NCBI GenBank assembly: GCA_016794145.1
Contig: JAEUKP010000006.1
Coordinates: 1 to 64,000, forward strand
From: Alphaproteobacteria bacterium
Lineage (GTDB): Bacteria > Pseudomonadota > Alphaproteobacteria > Micavibrionales > Micavibrionaceae
Length of the DNA stretch: 64,000 nucleotides
Direction of reading: 5' to 3'
The stretch's first letter is position 1. Every line of letters starts with the position of its first letter. The position numbers were made by a program, and so were the translations under genes. Positions 1-7,303 of this stretch are shown one piece after another. Below the pieces are notes generated by a model that saw only the letters and a list, made by a program, of their open reading frames with translations, was not told the origin of the DNA and ran no database searches.

Positions 1-1
1 C

Positions 2-127
2 CTTCCTCTCCCTGAATACTCGCCCGATTTAAACCCGATAGAAAATAGCTTCTCTGTCATGAAAACAAACTGGAAAAATGCTCCGCCCAATACCACTCTT
101 GATACTATTGTAACGTCTAATTGCTAA
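2..127 (+). CDS. IS630-family transposase, C-terminal end (cut by window edge)
   Basis: The open frame from the window edge to the TAA at 125-127 encodes 41 residues containing SPDLNPIEN, followed by a short basic stretch. PDLNPIE around the catalytic Glu is the hallmark of the DDE domain of IS630/Tc1-like transposases. The rest of the gene lies left of the window, so I cannot tell whether the element is intact. No clear terminal inverted repeat was recognised in the AT-rich sequence after the stop. Confidence 0.8.
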   Translation, partial: LPLPEYSPDLNPIENSFSVMKTNWKNAPPNTTLDTIVTSNC

Positions 128-204
128 TTTAAATTACTATACCTGAAAAGAGCGCGGAACTGCGCGATATTTGAGGGATAATCCTCACCGTTCGATAAAC
201 CGGT

Positions 205-249
205 GACTAGATGGCTGGGCACTATAGGATTCGAAACTATGAATGGCGG
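205..249 (-). repeat. Degenerate tRNA-Gln 3' fragment / left direct repeat (att-like)
   Basis: The 15 bases at 205-219 (gactagatggctggg) are identical to 3227-3241, where they form the 3' end of tRNA-Gln and its flank. With a one-base offset the similarity continues through a T-loop-like ttcgaa to gaatggcgg (tRNA-Gln has gaatgtcgg). It therefore looks like a decayed 3' piece of a tRNA gene in the same orientation as the intact one, as expected for the distal attachment site of an element integrated at a tRNA 3' end. No integrase is present. Confidence 0.6.
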
Positions 250-376
250 ATTTTTTGACTGTCATTAAGTGACTGAAATGAATAGTTTTTTATCATCAAA
301 TAATCATGCGGGGACAAAATAGATCATTTTATCGCTCATACTTTTGTGTTGTCGAAGATCTGAGAAAAGTTCGAAA

Positions 377-403
377 TGACTCCATGGGGGGGGAGGGGAG
401 TCA
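377..403. repeat. G-rich palindromic (REP-like) element, left copy
   Basis: tgactcc at 377-383 and ggggagtca at 395-403 form an inverted repeat with a G-rich centre. A related palindrome with the same arms (atgactcccc/ggggagtcat) lies at 3012-3054, so the two bracket the small gene block between them. Function unknown. Confidence 0.5.
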
Positions 404-468
404 CCTACGAACCATAATGGCAGAAGAAAGAATTTGCAGTGGAGAGTTCACATAGGCGGTTGCTGACC

Positions 469-1062
469 TTAAAAGACCATGGTGCGGAAAGTAAGGGATA
501 TACGGCGGGAGCGGGGAATTTTCATTCCGCTGATAACATCTGTTTTTCGTGCCGGGATAGAATGTGTCCATAGATGGCGAGCTTGATCGCGAAAAACAGC
601 AAGACTGCGTTGTTCCAGAAACAAATCATCACTCATGCCGATCTTGGTATTCTCAAACCGCATCACGCAAGAAGAGCCTAAGCTTAATGATGCAATGATA
701 TTCCCGAAACAGGGAACACAATCAATATGGGCGGATATCCCCTGGCCCGGCAAATATTCATTGATAATAACCTGTTCGGGACAGGTGGAAAAAATCCCAT
801 CATCTGTAAGTTTGTCTGCAATTGGTAATATCCATTCCGGCAGGGGGGCGATGTAACTTTCCTGCGTTGCTTGCCTTGATTTATAATCGTATCGGTAACC
901 GTAGTGTTGAACCCTTCTTTTTAAATCATGCATCCATGGGTAAGAATCAATAATAGAAATCAGAAGGGCTTCCTCATCCTTGGCAATAAAATCCGGATAA
1001 TAAGAAAGTCCCGATATATCAGGAGTCATAGAGTTTTCGATCGGGAATAAAAGTGGAATCAT
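469..1062 (-). CDS. AlkB-family 2-oxoglutarate/Fe(II) dioxygenase
   Basis: 197 aa, the usual size of a single-domain AlkB-like protein. Visible are the substrate/cofactor strand NEYLPGQGISAHID with iron ligands His112 and Asp114, the distal His167 (LWTHSIP) and the C-terminal R-x5-R (Arg187/Arg193) that holds 2-oxoglutarate. AlkB enzymes oxidatively remove alkyl groups from nucleic acids or, in some branches, from protein; which substrate applies here cannot be read from sequence. It does not look like the classical AlkB of an ada operon and has no repair gene beside it. It lies inside the putative tRNA-Gln mini-island, consistent with horizontal carriage. Confidence 0.88.
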   Translation of the reverse strand: MIPLLFPIENSMTPDISGLSYYPDFIAKDEEALLISIIDSYPWMHDLKRRVQHYGYRYDYKSRQATQESYIAPLPEWILPIADKLTDDGIFSTCPEQVIINEYLPGQGISAHIDCVPCFGNIIASLSLGSSCVMRFENTKIGMSDDLFLEQRSLAVFRDQARHLWTHSIPARKTDVISGMKIPRSRRISLTFRTMVF

Positions 1063-1105
1063 GAAAGGTTCGATTTAAAAATAAGAGTTACAAAATTCTG
1101 ATGAT

Positions 1106-1468
1106 ATGAAAGGGAGCTATCATCGTTATGGGTGTTCGTGTGAGTATACTCCGGGAATATTGCAGGATCAAATCCATATCGTTCTCGCTGAGTTAACCCA
1201 GCAAACTGCGCAGCTTTATCGTAAAAGATACCCGTGCACTATTCTGAAATGTACATATTTTAATCCTGTTATCAATAAACCACAGACGGATTATCAACTT
1301 TATTACATGTCTGAAATGACAGAAAAAGAAAATGCTCGCGTACGTGGATTTGAAAATATTTTTAATGTTAGTGCCCAATCACTTCGCGAGCTTTTCGTGA
1401 CGCCAGATTTAGACAAAGATGGAAAAAACGTTATTATTCCTACTTGGTGGGGGGTATCTTTACCGTGA
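1106..1468 (+). CDS. Hypothetical protein
   Basis: 120 aa, no family recognised. Divergent from the AlkB-like gene, with 43 bases between the two starts. Composition is ordinary for a soluble protein and rich in Tyr and Thr (for example YRKRYPCTILKCTYF). No clear Shine-Dalgarno sequence precedes the ATG, so the start is uncertain. An open frame on the other strand (1193-1378) is taken as its shadow. Confidence 0.45.
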   Translation: MKGSYHRYGCSCEYTPGILQDQIHIVLAELTQQTAQLYRKRYPCTILKCTYFNPVINKPQTDYQLYYMSEMTEKENARVRGFENIFNVSAQSLRELFVTPDLDKDGKNVIIPTWWGVSLP

Positions 1469-1488
1469 AATAAAAAAATAACTCTGAA

Positions 1489-1692
1489 TTATTTGTTTTC
1501 TTTAATTCCCAACAATGTATTCCTCGCCCAGTTGTTTCCTTTTATATCCCCTGAACTTCTATGGCTCTCTTTTGCGGGGGTTGTCCAGTCATGGTGATTA
1601 ACAGTCTCATAAAATTTTGTCCATTTTTCTTTGGTAAATTTTGTGGCCCCCATATTAAACATCATATGGGAGACGTCTAATGGACAACACAC
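1489..1692 (-). CDS. Short hypothetical protein (GTG start), possibly a gene remnant
   Basis: 67 residues beginning at a GTG 6 bases after the stop of the membrane protein gene, with no Shine-Dalgarno. Low-complexity, Lys/Asn/His/Trp-containing sequence with no recognised motif. It could be a coupled small gene or decayed island DNA; evidence for expression is weak. Confidence 0.25.
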   Translation of the reverse strand: MCCPLDVSHMMFNMGATKFTKEKWTKFYETVNHHDWTTPAKESHRSSGDIKGNNWARNTLLGIKENK

Positions 1693-1698
1693 TCTACA

Positions 1699-2103
1699 TC
1701 ACTTGATCACTTTTTTTGACAATTTAACGAATGAAGACAAGCGACCATCTTTTAACAACAAAGCTGCCAAAGTAATTGGAAATGCTAATGATGTTATGAT
1801 CAGAAATATTTTTTGTCCGAAGCCACTATCGTACCAGAACAATAGTATCAAAAGTATGCTTGTAAGTAGCAAGGAAAAGCATACAGATTTTTTATGCTTT
1901 GTTCTGATTAAAATGCTAGCCATTAGAAATGGGGACGCAACGATTGAAAGAAAAAAATAAAAATAATAAACAAGTCCCATATAGCTTTCGATATAACTCG
2001 TGGGGCTTAAATATAGCTCTGCCCGAGTAACGGCTATGCCAGCAAGAACACCTAGAATTATTCCTACATAGGCAATCAGACGGGCTATTTTTTCTTTAAC
2101 CAT
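1699..2103 (-). CDS. Small four-helix membrane protein
   Basis: 134 aa with about four predicted membrane helices (roughly residues 8-27, 43-65, 73-91 and 97-117) and a basic C-terminal tail. No family recognised. Its ATG lies inside the end of the upstream transglycosylase-like gene (19-base overlap), so the two are probably co-transcribed and translationally coupled. A small membrane protein behind a cell-wall lytic enzyme could be holin-like or an immunity protein; that is inference from position only. Confidence 0.6.
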   Translation of the reverse strand: MVKEKIARLIAYVGIILGVLAGIAVTRAELYLSPTSYIESYMGLVYYFYFFLSIVASPFLMASILIRTKHKKSVCFSLLLTSILLILLFWYDSGFGQKIFLIITSLAFPITLAALLLKDGRLSSFVKLSKKVIK

Positions 2104-2927
2104 GGTTTTTCTTTCATCACCCGCCCAACTCGAGCAACGTAGTCATTAATTCTCTTCGCACCCAAATCATTGTAAAGTGTGGCCACCTCAGATACTGACG
2201 CATGAGGGTTTTGTAAATATATTCGTTTAACCAAATCAATACCAGCCTTGATATTGAGTCGTGGGGTCTCAAGATCTTTTCGCGAGTATCCAAGCTCCTT
2301 CCAATATTCCGCTTGTATATTCATGGGACGGATTGATTTATTAAGTGGGTAATACTCATCATAATAGCCTTGTGTTGTTTCCACATAAATAATGGCTTTT
2401 ATAAGATCTGGATTTATACCTGCAGCCTTTGATTCATCCTCAATAATGAGCCTGTTTTCATTGACCTCGCTCTTTGTCTCAATTGCATACCAAGGTTTAT
2501 CGTTGAGGGGTTGAAGATCTCGTTTTAATTTGAAGTCAGCCATCCCTTTGCCAAGCAATGCATTTTTTCGATCTTCTGCCGAGTTTGGGAGAGGCTCCGC
2601 CCAACATCTGCAATTAAAATCATCACCTGGATCGGGGGAGTTTGCCCATGCGCGGGTCATTCCATCTTTCGCCGCATGGTCAGCACGCACATGATTGTCA
2701 TGGACGGTGCGCCACACGTAATATCCCTTTTGTGGTTTGATTAATTCGGCATTTATCGCTGCCAATGTTTTATCATCGGGATTGATTGTGCCAGTTGCAT
2801 CCAACCCCAATGATTTTTGAAAATCTTTAATGGCAGACAATAAAACACTATCAGGGATATCGGTAATGCCGATATCTTTGGGTGGAATATAATGCCCCAA
2901 GCGGTTCAAAGACTTTTTGACCTGCAA
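2085..2927 (-). CDS. Chimeric protein: PG-binding repeat, phage MuF-like tail, lytic-transglycosylase-like domain (5'-truncated)
   Basis: 280 aa. Residues 1-60 resemble a peptidoglycan-binding_1 repeat (KKSLNRLG, then AIKDFQKSLGLDATGTI). Residues about 68-112 match the C-terminal motif of phage Mu F/SPP1 gp7 minor head proteins (WRTVHDNHVRADHAA, later GDDFNCRCWAEP). Residues about 165-275 look like a lysozyme-type transglycosylase with a candidate catalytic Glu in IYVETTQG and the PMNI/NIKAGIDLVKRI pattern. The only start is TTG without a Shine-Dalgarno, and the reading frame continues upstream with domain-like sequence to a TAG about ten codons away, so the gene is probably missing its 5' end. 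Confidence 0.65.
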   Translation of the reverse strand: MQVKKSLNRLGHYIPPKDIGITDIPDSVLLSAIKDFQKSLGLDATGTINPDDKTLAAINAELIKPQKGYYVWRTVHDNHVRADHAAKDGMTRAWANSPDPGDDFNCRCWAEPLPNSAEDRKNALLGKGMADFKLKRDLQPLNDKPWYAIETKSEVNENRLIIEDESKAAGINPDLIKAIIYVETTQGYYDEYYPLNKSIRPMNIQAEYWKELGYSRKDLETPRLNIKAGIDLVKRIYLQNPHASVSEVATLYNDLGAKRINDYVARVGRVMKEKPWLKKK

Positions 2928-3011
2928 AACATCGAAAGAAGCGGCGGACCTGTGGCGCTAATGAGGATATTATTCCTATGGATGCCCGTAAAAGTCAAGA
3001 AAATTTCGAGC

Positions 3012-3054
3012 ATGACTCCCCAGTAGGAGGGAGGGCAGTAGGGCGGGGAGTCAT
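3012..3054. repeat. G-rich palindromic (REP-like) element, right copy
   Basis: A perfect 10-bp inverted repeat, atgactcccc (3012-3021) and ggggagtcat (3045-3054), separated by a 23-base purine-rich spacer. It shares its arms and G-rich centre with the element at 377-403. Confidence 0.65.
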
Positions 3055-3166
3055 TAAAACTTTTCTCGTGCACAATTCCGCCACGCGAAAATAATCGCAA
3101 CTGAGAAAAATCGGAGATGGGAACTCAAAATTCTCATTCTCAGTGCGTGTCGGGAAATGAGGGCGG

Positions 3167-3196
3167 CAAAAAGCCCGCAGTTTGCGGGCTATTTTT
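3167..3196 (-). terminator. Rho-independent terminator of tRNA-Gln
   Basis: agcccgca (3172-3179) and tgcgggct (3183-3190) form an 8-bp GC-rich stem with a 3-base loop. On the minus strand it is followed by a U run (complement of 3167-3171); on the plus strand attttt follows, so it can work in both directions. It lies 44 bases after the tRNA 3' end and thus inside the putative island. Confidence 0.8.
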
Positions 3197-3226
3197 GAAA
3201 ATTATCGTTTAAAATCAATAGCTTAA

Positions 3227-3241
3227 GACTAGATGGCTGGG
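3227..3241. repeat. Right direct repeat (att-like) at the tRNA-Gln 3' end
   Basis: gactagatggctggg, identical to 205-219. It spans the last bases of the tRNA acceptor arm, the encoded CCA and 7 bases beyond. It would be the tRNA-restoring attachment site of an element that occupied 205-3241. Confidence 0.6.
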
Positions 3242-3308
3242 GCGGGAGGGATCGAACCTCCGAATGTCGGTACCAAAAACCGATGCCTTACCGCTTGGCG
3301 ACGCCCCA
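3234..3308 (-). tRNA. tRNA-Gln (anticodon TTG)
   Basis: Read on the minus strand: a 7-bp acceptor stem (TGGGGCG/CGCCCCA), D-arm GTCGCCAAGCGGTAAGGC, anticodon stem TCGGT/ACCGA enclosing a 7-base loop TTTTGGT (anticodon TTG), T-arm GGAGG-TTCGATC-CCTCC, discriminator G and an encoded CCA. 75 nt. Upstream on the same strand a TTGCCA-17-TAGTTT pair is a possible promoter. Confidence 0.97.
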
Positions 3309-3398
3309 ACTTTGTTAGAGAGCCAGAAACTACACAATTCATATTCCCTTGGCAAGTCTCTTTTCTCAAGAAATTAAAAAAAATAGAAACAAAAAATT

Positions 3399-6300
3399 CT
3401 ATTGATTCAGCCACTTGTTAATACACCCTCTTGCAATCGCATAATTTTCTCCAAGGTGTTCAATTTGCTCTTTTGCAAGATCCAGATTATTTTCTTTCCC
3501 TGCTTTTTCGATGACAGCACACATTTCACTTAACTGTGAAAACCCAAAGTTTCCAGCCATTCCTTTTAGCTCATGAGCCCTTGCGTTCAGACCGATTCCA
3601 TCATGATTAAGATACGCATTTCCAATATCTGCGATTAACTCATCTGCTTTTTCATAAAAACTAACCAATATCTCTTGGATATGCTCAATAGATAAACCGG
3701 ATTTGAGGGAGTTGAGAATATTTTCATCAAGGCCAGCTTGGGTAAGTTCACTCCCTCCGGTCGTTTTGAGAGAAAGAATATTTGCGTTCCGACGCTCCAT
3801 TTCTTCAAACTTTTTAACAGCAAAGGCGAAAGTGTCTTCTTCATCTTCCTTGTCGTCGAGCATAGCTGGAATATATTGAGATTCCATCTGAGAACTGTAG
3901 ACTGCCAAAGGAGAAACATCGTTGATGTCTGGATTTTTGATCTCTTCTTCAACCCGATCATCCGAAAAGTCAATATCAGCAAAAGCCTTTTGATGGGCAT
4001 AAAAGCCATTATCAATTTTTTGTAAGATTTCAGAAATCTTTTCAAATGTAACTGGTTTTCCAGCAAAATCAGTCATACCTGCTGCTGTATAGGTTCGGAT
4101 ATCATCATCCTGAATATTTCCTGTTAAGGCAATGATCGGTAAGTTTGATTTTTTCGGTATTTGAAGTCCACGGATAATTTTTGCGACCTCAATCCCATTC
4201 ATGTCTGGTAGCTCAATATCCAGTAGAATACCATCAAATTGGTATTTGGCATGAAGATCCAAAGCATCTGCGCCAGTTCCTGCTGTCATTGATTTTGCAC
4301 CAATTTTATCAACAAACCCTGCTACAACTTTTTGGTTAATACCATTATCATCAACGATTAGGATATTGAGAGGGGAGGTGAGTTTAAATGTTTGTGTGGC
4401 TGTGTTTTCGCCTGAATACAAAGCCTCTGCACTCTCATCAAGGATTTCAGTGCCTTCCGGCATGCTGATGGTAAAGAAGAAAGTGCTTCCTTCACCTTCT
4501 TTACTGTTGATGCTGATTGCACCACCCATTGCTTCAATCAAGCGTTTGCAGATGGCAAGCCCTAGACCTGTTCCACCATATTTACGACTGATAGATGTGT
4601 CTGCTTGGGCAAATGGCATGAAAAGTTTTTTCTGGCTAGCAGGGCCGATACCAATGCCAGAGTCTTGAACAGCAAAATAAATTTGATGGAGATTTTGTGA
4701 TACTCCTGTACTTTCTCCGGTCAGATCACGTACACGAAGATAGACGGATCCCTTGTTTGTAAATTTAATCGCGTTGTTGATCAGATTAAGAAGAACCTGA
4801 CGCATCCGTGTTGGGTCACCATAAACCCAGTTTGGAACTTGATGATCCATTTCCAGTACAAGTTCAACACCTTTGGCTTCTGCGTGGCCACGCATGAGTG
4901 TGTGCACGCTTCGGATTAAGCGTTTTAAATCAAAGTTGATGTTTTCAAGGTCCATTTTACCACTCTCGATTTTTTCGAAATCCAGAATATCATTCAGCAA
5001 TGCCAACATGGCATCACCAGAATCTTTGATTGTTGATGCGTATTCTTTTTGTTCTTTACTCAGTTGTGTATCCTGAAGTAAGCGCAGCATCCCCATAATT
5101 CCTGTCATTGGGGTTCTGATTTCATGACTTACAACTGCCAGGAAAGCTGATTTTGCACGGTTTGCTTCATCTGCTGCCTCTTTGGCTTTGCGCATATCCT
5201 CGTTTTGTTGAGCGCTTTTAACTTGTAAATCCGCCATTAACTTGCGTTCTTGTTCAATCACTTGCATAAGGCGATAATATTCAGATTTTTCCTTTGCCTC
5301 ATGAATTTCTGTTATTTCTTTTTTGGGGACTTGATTGTCTGCAAAAACATCTTCTGAAGAAACAATATCAACAGTAACAGATTTTTCTGTTGGCACTTTG
5401 CTTGTGATGGCAACAAGAATTGCAGAGATCAGAATAACAGATGGAAACATCAGTGTGACACTGTTATGTGGGAAGAATTCGAAATTCAGAATCATAACCC
5501 AGATTAAGAGGATGAATAGAAAGAAAGCCGTGTTCGCTATATGTGTATAGGCAAGCCGTTTATTGCTGAGTGCACCGCCCCATGTGATCCCCATAATAAT
5601 GATTAAACTGAGAAGAACGGGGCCAAATATCAACAGTAACGAAACAGAGGGGATCGATTTTAGAATAACAAGCCCAACAAGATTTGTAATGAGGCTAGCA
5701 CTTGTAATTCCGCCTAGAAAGCTTAACGAGAGTTCATGTCTGTTTCTTTTGACGAACATAAAGCCTAACATTAATCCCTGTGAAGTGATAATCCAGGTTG
5801 CAGGGTAAGACAGTTCCATATCCATTCCACTGAAATAGATAAAACGTGAATTCACGAGAAGCACAAACGAGAATGAAAGGCAGATCAGAGAGATAAAAAA
5901 GTCAGACAGAGAAGATGAATCTTTTGATGCTTTTAGAAAATAAATAAATCCACTGAAAGCTAGAAGAATAATCAATCGTGAACTTAGAATATCTGTAATA
6001 TTGGACTGGTTGGGATCCGACAATGTCATTTTGAAATAGGTCGGAGCCATGAGATTCGGTTTTGCATATAAGATAAAAAAACTTGTCTGGTTAACAGGGA
6101 TGTTAAGAGTGAGGGTGTTTCCGATATTTTTGCTTTTCTCATACAGATTTCGTGTGTTGACGAAGTATTCTTTAGTATTCATATTGTAAAGAGAAATGTC
6201 TTTGAGCGTTGAAAAACGGCCATCTTTTAACGATCCAAGATCAAGTGACCAAATGTTTTTCTTGCTTTTGTTGACGATTGGAAAAACAATCCATGTTCCT

Positions 6301-6602
6301 GCCTCTTGCCCGCTGATTTTGATATGACTATCCGGAACCTTTGACGATGTAATTTCACCATTTCTAATTTTCTGTTCAATCAATTCAATTGTGAGCGGCG
6401 TATTTCCCTCCCTGATCGCGTAAACTTTTCCCTGGAAATTATACTGCGTTTGGGTGTCGTTAAGCTGTAGAGCCTGATATTGAGTGGTCGGTGTTGCCGG
6501 GGAGGTGGGAGGTGTTTGCGCGTGGATAGGGAAGGGAATCGACAGGCAAAAAAATGTCATCCCCACAAGAAAACTTAAAAAACTCAATTGTTTCATAAGC
6601 AT
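3399..6602 (-). CDS. Hybrid sensor histidine kinase (7TMR-DISM, HisKA, HATPase, REC, Hpt)
   Basis: About 1067 aa. A signal peptide ends near HAQ (about residue 30) and is followed by a periplasmic DISMED2-like region (about 50-200), seven membrane helices (about 210-405), a coiled coil (430-485), the HisKA box SHEIRTP (His about 493), an HATPase with N box NLINNAIKF and G boxes DSGIGI and GGTGLGL, a receiver domain with acidic pair VDDN and phospho-Asp in LLDIELPDMNG (about 795), and a C-terminal Hpt with AHELKG (His about 1010). It is a complete TorS/BarA-type phosphorelay in one chain. No separate response regulator adjoins it. The longest frame begins at TTG 6614; I prefer ATG 6602 (ATG 6596 also possible). 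Confidence 0.93.
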   Translation of the reverse strand: MLMKQLSFLSFLVGMTFFCLSIPFPIHAQTPPTSPATPTTQYQALQLNDTQTQYNFQGKVYAIREGNTPLTIELIEQKIRNGEITSSKVPDSHIKISGQEAGTWIVFPIVNKSKKNIWSLDLGSLKDGRFSTLKDISLYNMNTKEYFVNTRNLYEKSKNIGNTLTLNIPVNQTSFFILYAKPNLMAPTYFKMTLSDPNQSNITDILSSRLIILLAFSGFIYFLKASKDSSSLSDFFISLICLSFSFVLLVNSRFIYFSGMDMELSYPATWIITSQGLMLGFMFVKRNRHELSLSFLGGITSASLITNLVGLVILKSIPSVSLLLIFGPVLLSLIIIMGITWGGALSNKRLAYTHIANTAFFLFILLIWVMILNFEFFPHNSVTLMFPSVILISAILVAITSKVPTEKSVTVDIVSSEDVFADNQVPKKEITEIHEAKEKSEYYRLMQVIEQERKLMADLQVKSAQQNEDMRKAKEAADEANRAKSAFLAVVSHEIRTPMTGIMGMLRLLQDTQLSKEQKEYASTIKDSGDAMLALLNDILDFEKIESGKMDLENINFDLKRLIRSVHTLMRGHAEAKGVELVLEMDHQVPNWVYGDPTRMRQVLLNLINNAIKFTNKGSVYLRVRDLTGESTGVSQNLHQIYFAVQDSGIGIGPASQKKLFMPFAQADTSISRKYGGTGLGLAICKRLIEAMGGAISINSKEGEGSTFFFTISMPEGTEILDESAEALYSGENTATQTFKLTSPLNILIVDDNGINQKVVAGFVDKIGAKSMTAGTGADALDLHAKYQFDGILLDIELPDMNGIEVAKIIRGLQIPKKSNLPIIALTGNIQDDDIRTYTAAGMTDFAGKPVTFEKISEILQKIDNGFYAHQKAFADIDFSDDRVEEEIKNPDINDVSPLAVYSSQMESQYIPAMLDDKEDEEDTFAFAVKKFEEMERRNANILSLKTTGGSELTQAGLDENILNSLKSGLSIEHIQEILVSFYEKADELIADIGNAYLNHDGIGLNARAHELKGMAGNFGFSQLSEMCAVIEKAGKENNLDLAKEQIEHLGENYAIARGCINKWLNQ

Positions 6603-6629
6603 AGAAGTAACCAAACCATAATAAATGAA

Positions 6630-6646
6630 GTGGTCAAAATGACCAC
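6630..6646. promoter_or_regulatory. Perfect 7-bp inverted repeat upstream of the sensor kinase
   Basis: gtggtca (6630-6636), aaa, tgaccac (6640-6646), 28 bases before the kinase start and 36 bases after the purN stop. It has no strong U run, so it may be an operator or a 5'-UTR hairpin rather than a terminator. Confidence 0.4.
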
Positions 6647-6682
6647 ATCAATCAACTTTCGGCTAAAATCATTAAGATATGG

Positions 6683-7303
6683 TTATGAAAGAGAGTGGTG
6701 TTTTTGGGCTATGATCCGGATGGCTTCCGGGTAAGCGATATGTTCTTGGGTTAAGACTCTTGCCGCCAAACTATCGGCTGTGTCTCCGTCTATAATGGGA
6801 ACGGATTTCTGTAAAATAATTTCCCCTTCATCAACGCCAGGGGTGACGTAATGAATTGTACAGCCGCTTTCCGTATCACCAGCCTCGATTGCTCTTTGAT
6901 GGGTATGCAGGCCCTTATATTTCGGCAGTAGGGACGGGTGTATATTAATAATGCGACCTTCCCAAGGTGTGATAAGAGTCGGCGATAGGATTCGCATAAA
7001 TCCCGCAAGGCAAACCAGATCTATATTAAATTCATCTAATATAGAAAGAATTTCTGTTTCGAAGTCCGCTTTTGTTTCGAAATCTTTATGAGAAACGATA
7101 CGTGTCGAAATATCGTTTTCTTTAGCTCTAACAAGGCCATAGGCATCAGGGGTATTTGAAAGAACAAGGTTTATTTGAGCTGGAAAATTATCGATACGAC
7201 ACGCATCGATAATCGATTGAAGATTGCTCCCCCGCCCTGAAATCAGGACAGCAAGTCCTAATTTTCCAGGCTTTGGAGTTTTTTGTTGCTCTAGGTTGCC
7301 CAT
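6683..7303 (-). CDS. purN: Phosphoribosylglycinamide formyltransferase
   Basis: 206 aa, the normal length. PurN transfers a formyl group from 10-formyl-THF to GAR in step 3 of purine synthesis, in the cytoplasm. Seen: the N-terminal phosphate loop LISGRGSNLQS, SNTPDAYGL, GFMRIL, and the catalytic set Asn120, His122 (INIHPSLLPKYKG) and Asp158 (GVDEGEII). The ATG overlaps the end of purM by 13 bases, so the two are translationally coupled, as in many proteobacteria. Confidence 0.97.
   Translation of the reverse strand: MGNLEQQKTPKPGKLGLAVLISGRGSNLQSIIDACRIDNFPAQINLVLSNTPDAYGLVRAKENDISTRIVSHKDFETKADFETEILSILDEFNIDLVCLAGFMRILSPTLITPWEGRIINIHPSLLPKYKGLHTHQRAIEAGDTESGCTIHYVTPGVDEGEIILQKSVPIIDGDTADSLAARVLTQEHIAYPEAIRIIAQKHHSLS

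Larger units (their letters stand above)
128..468. other. Intergenic stretch between IS630 end and AlkB-like gene
   Basis: No convincing gene. It holds several short stems (gcgc/gcgc near 150-165, caccg/cggtg near 187-205), the left copy of a tRNA-derived direct repeat (205-249) and a G-rich palindromic element (377-403). The right half is AT-rich and may carry transcription signals, but none is clear enough to call. Confidence 0.5.
2928..3233. other. Intergenic stretch between phage-like gene and tRNA-Gln
   Basis: No gene supported. It contains the remaining upstream codons of the truncated chimeric gene, the right palindromic element (3012-3054), the tRNA terminator (3167-3196) and the start of the right direct repeat. 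A 64-codon frame at 2906-3100 overlaps the real gene start and is judged spurious. Confidence 0.5.

Noticed and set aside
2906..3100. 64-codon minus-strand frame across the start of the chimeric lytic gene
   Set aside because: It overlaps conserved coding sequence in another frame and has no recognisable protein features.
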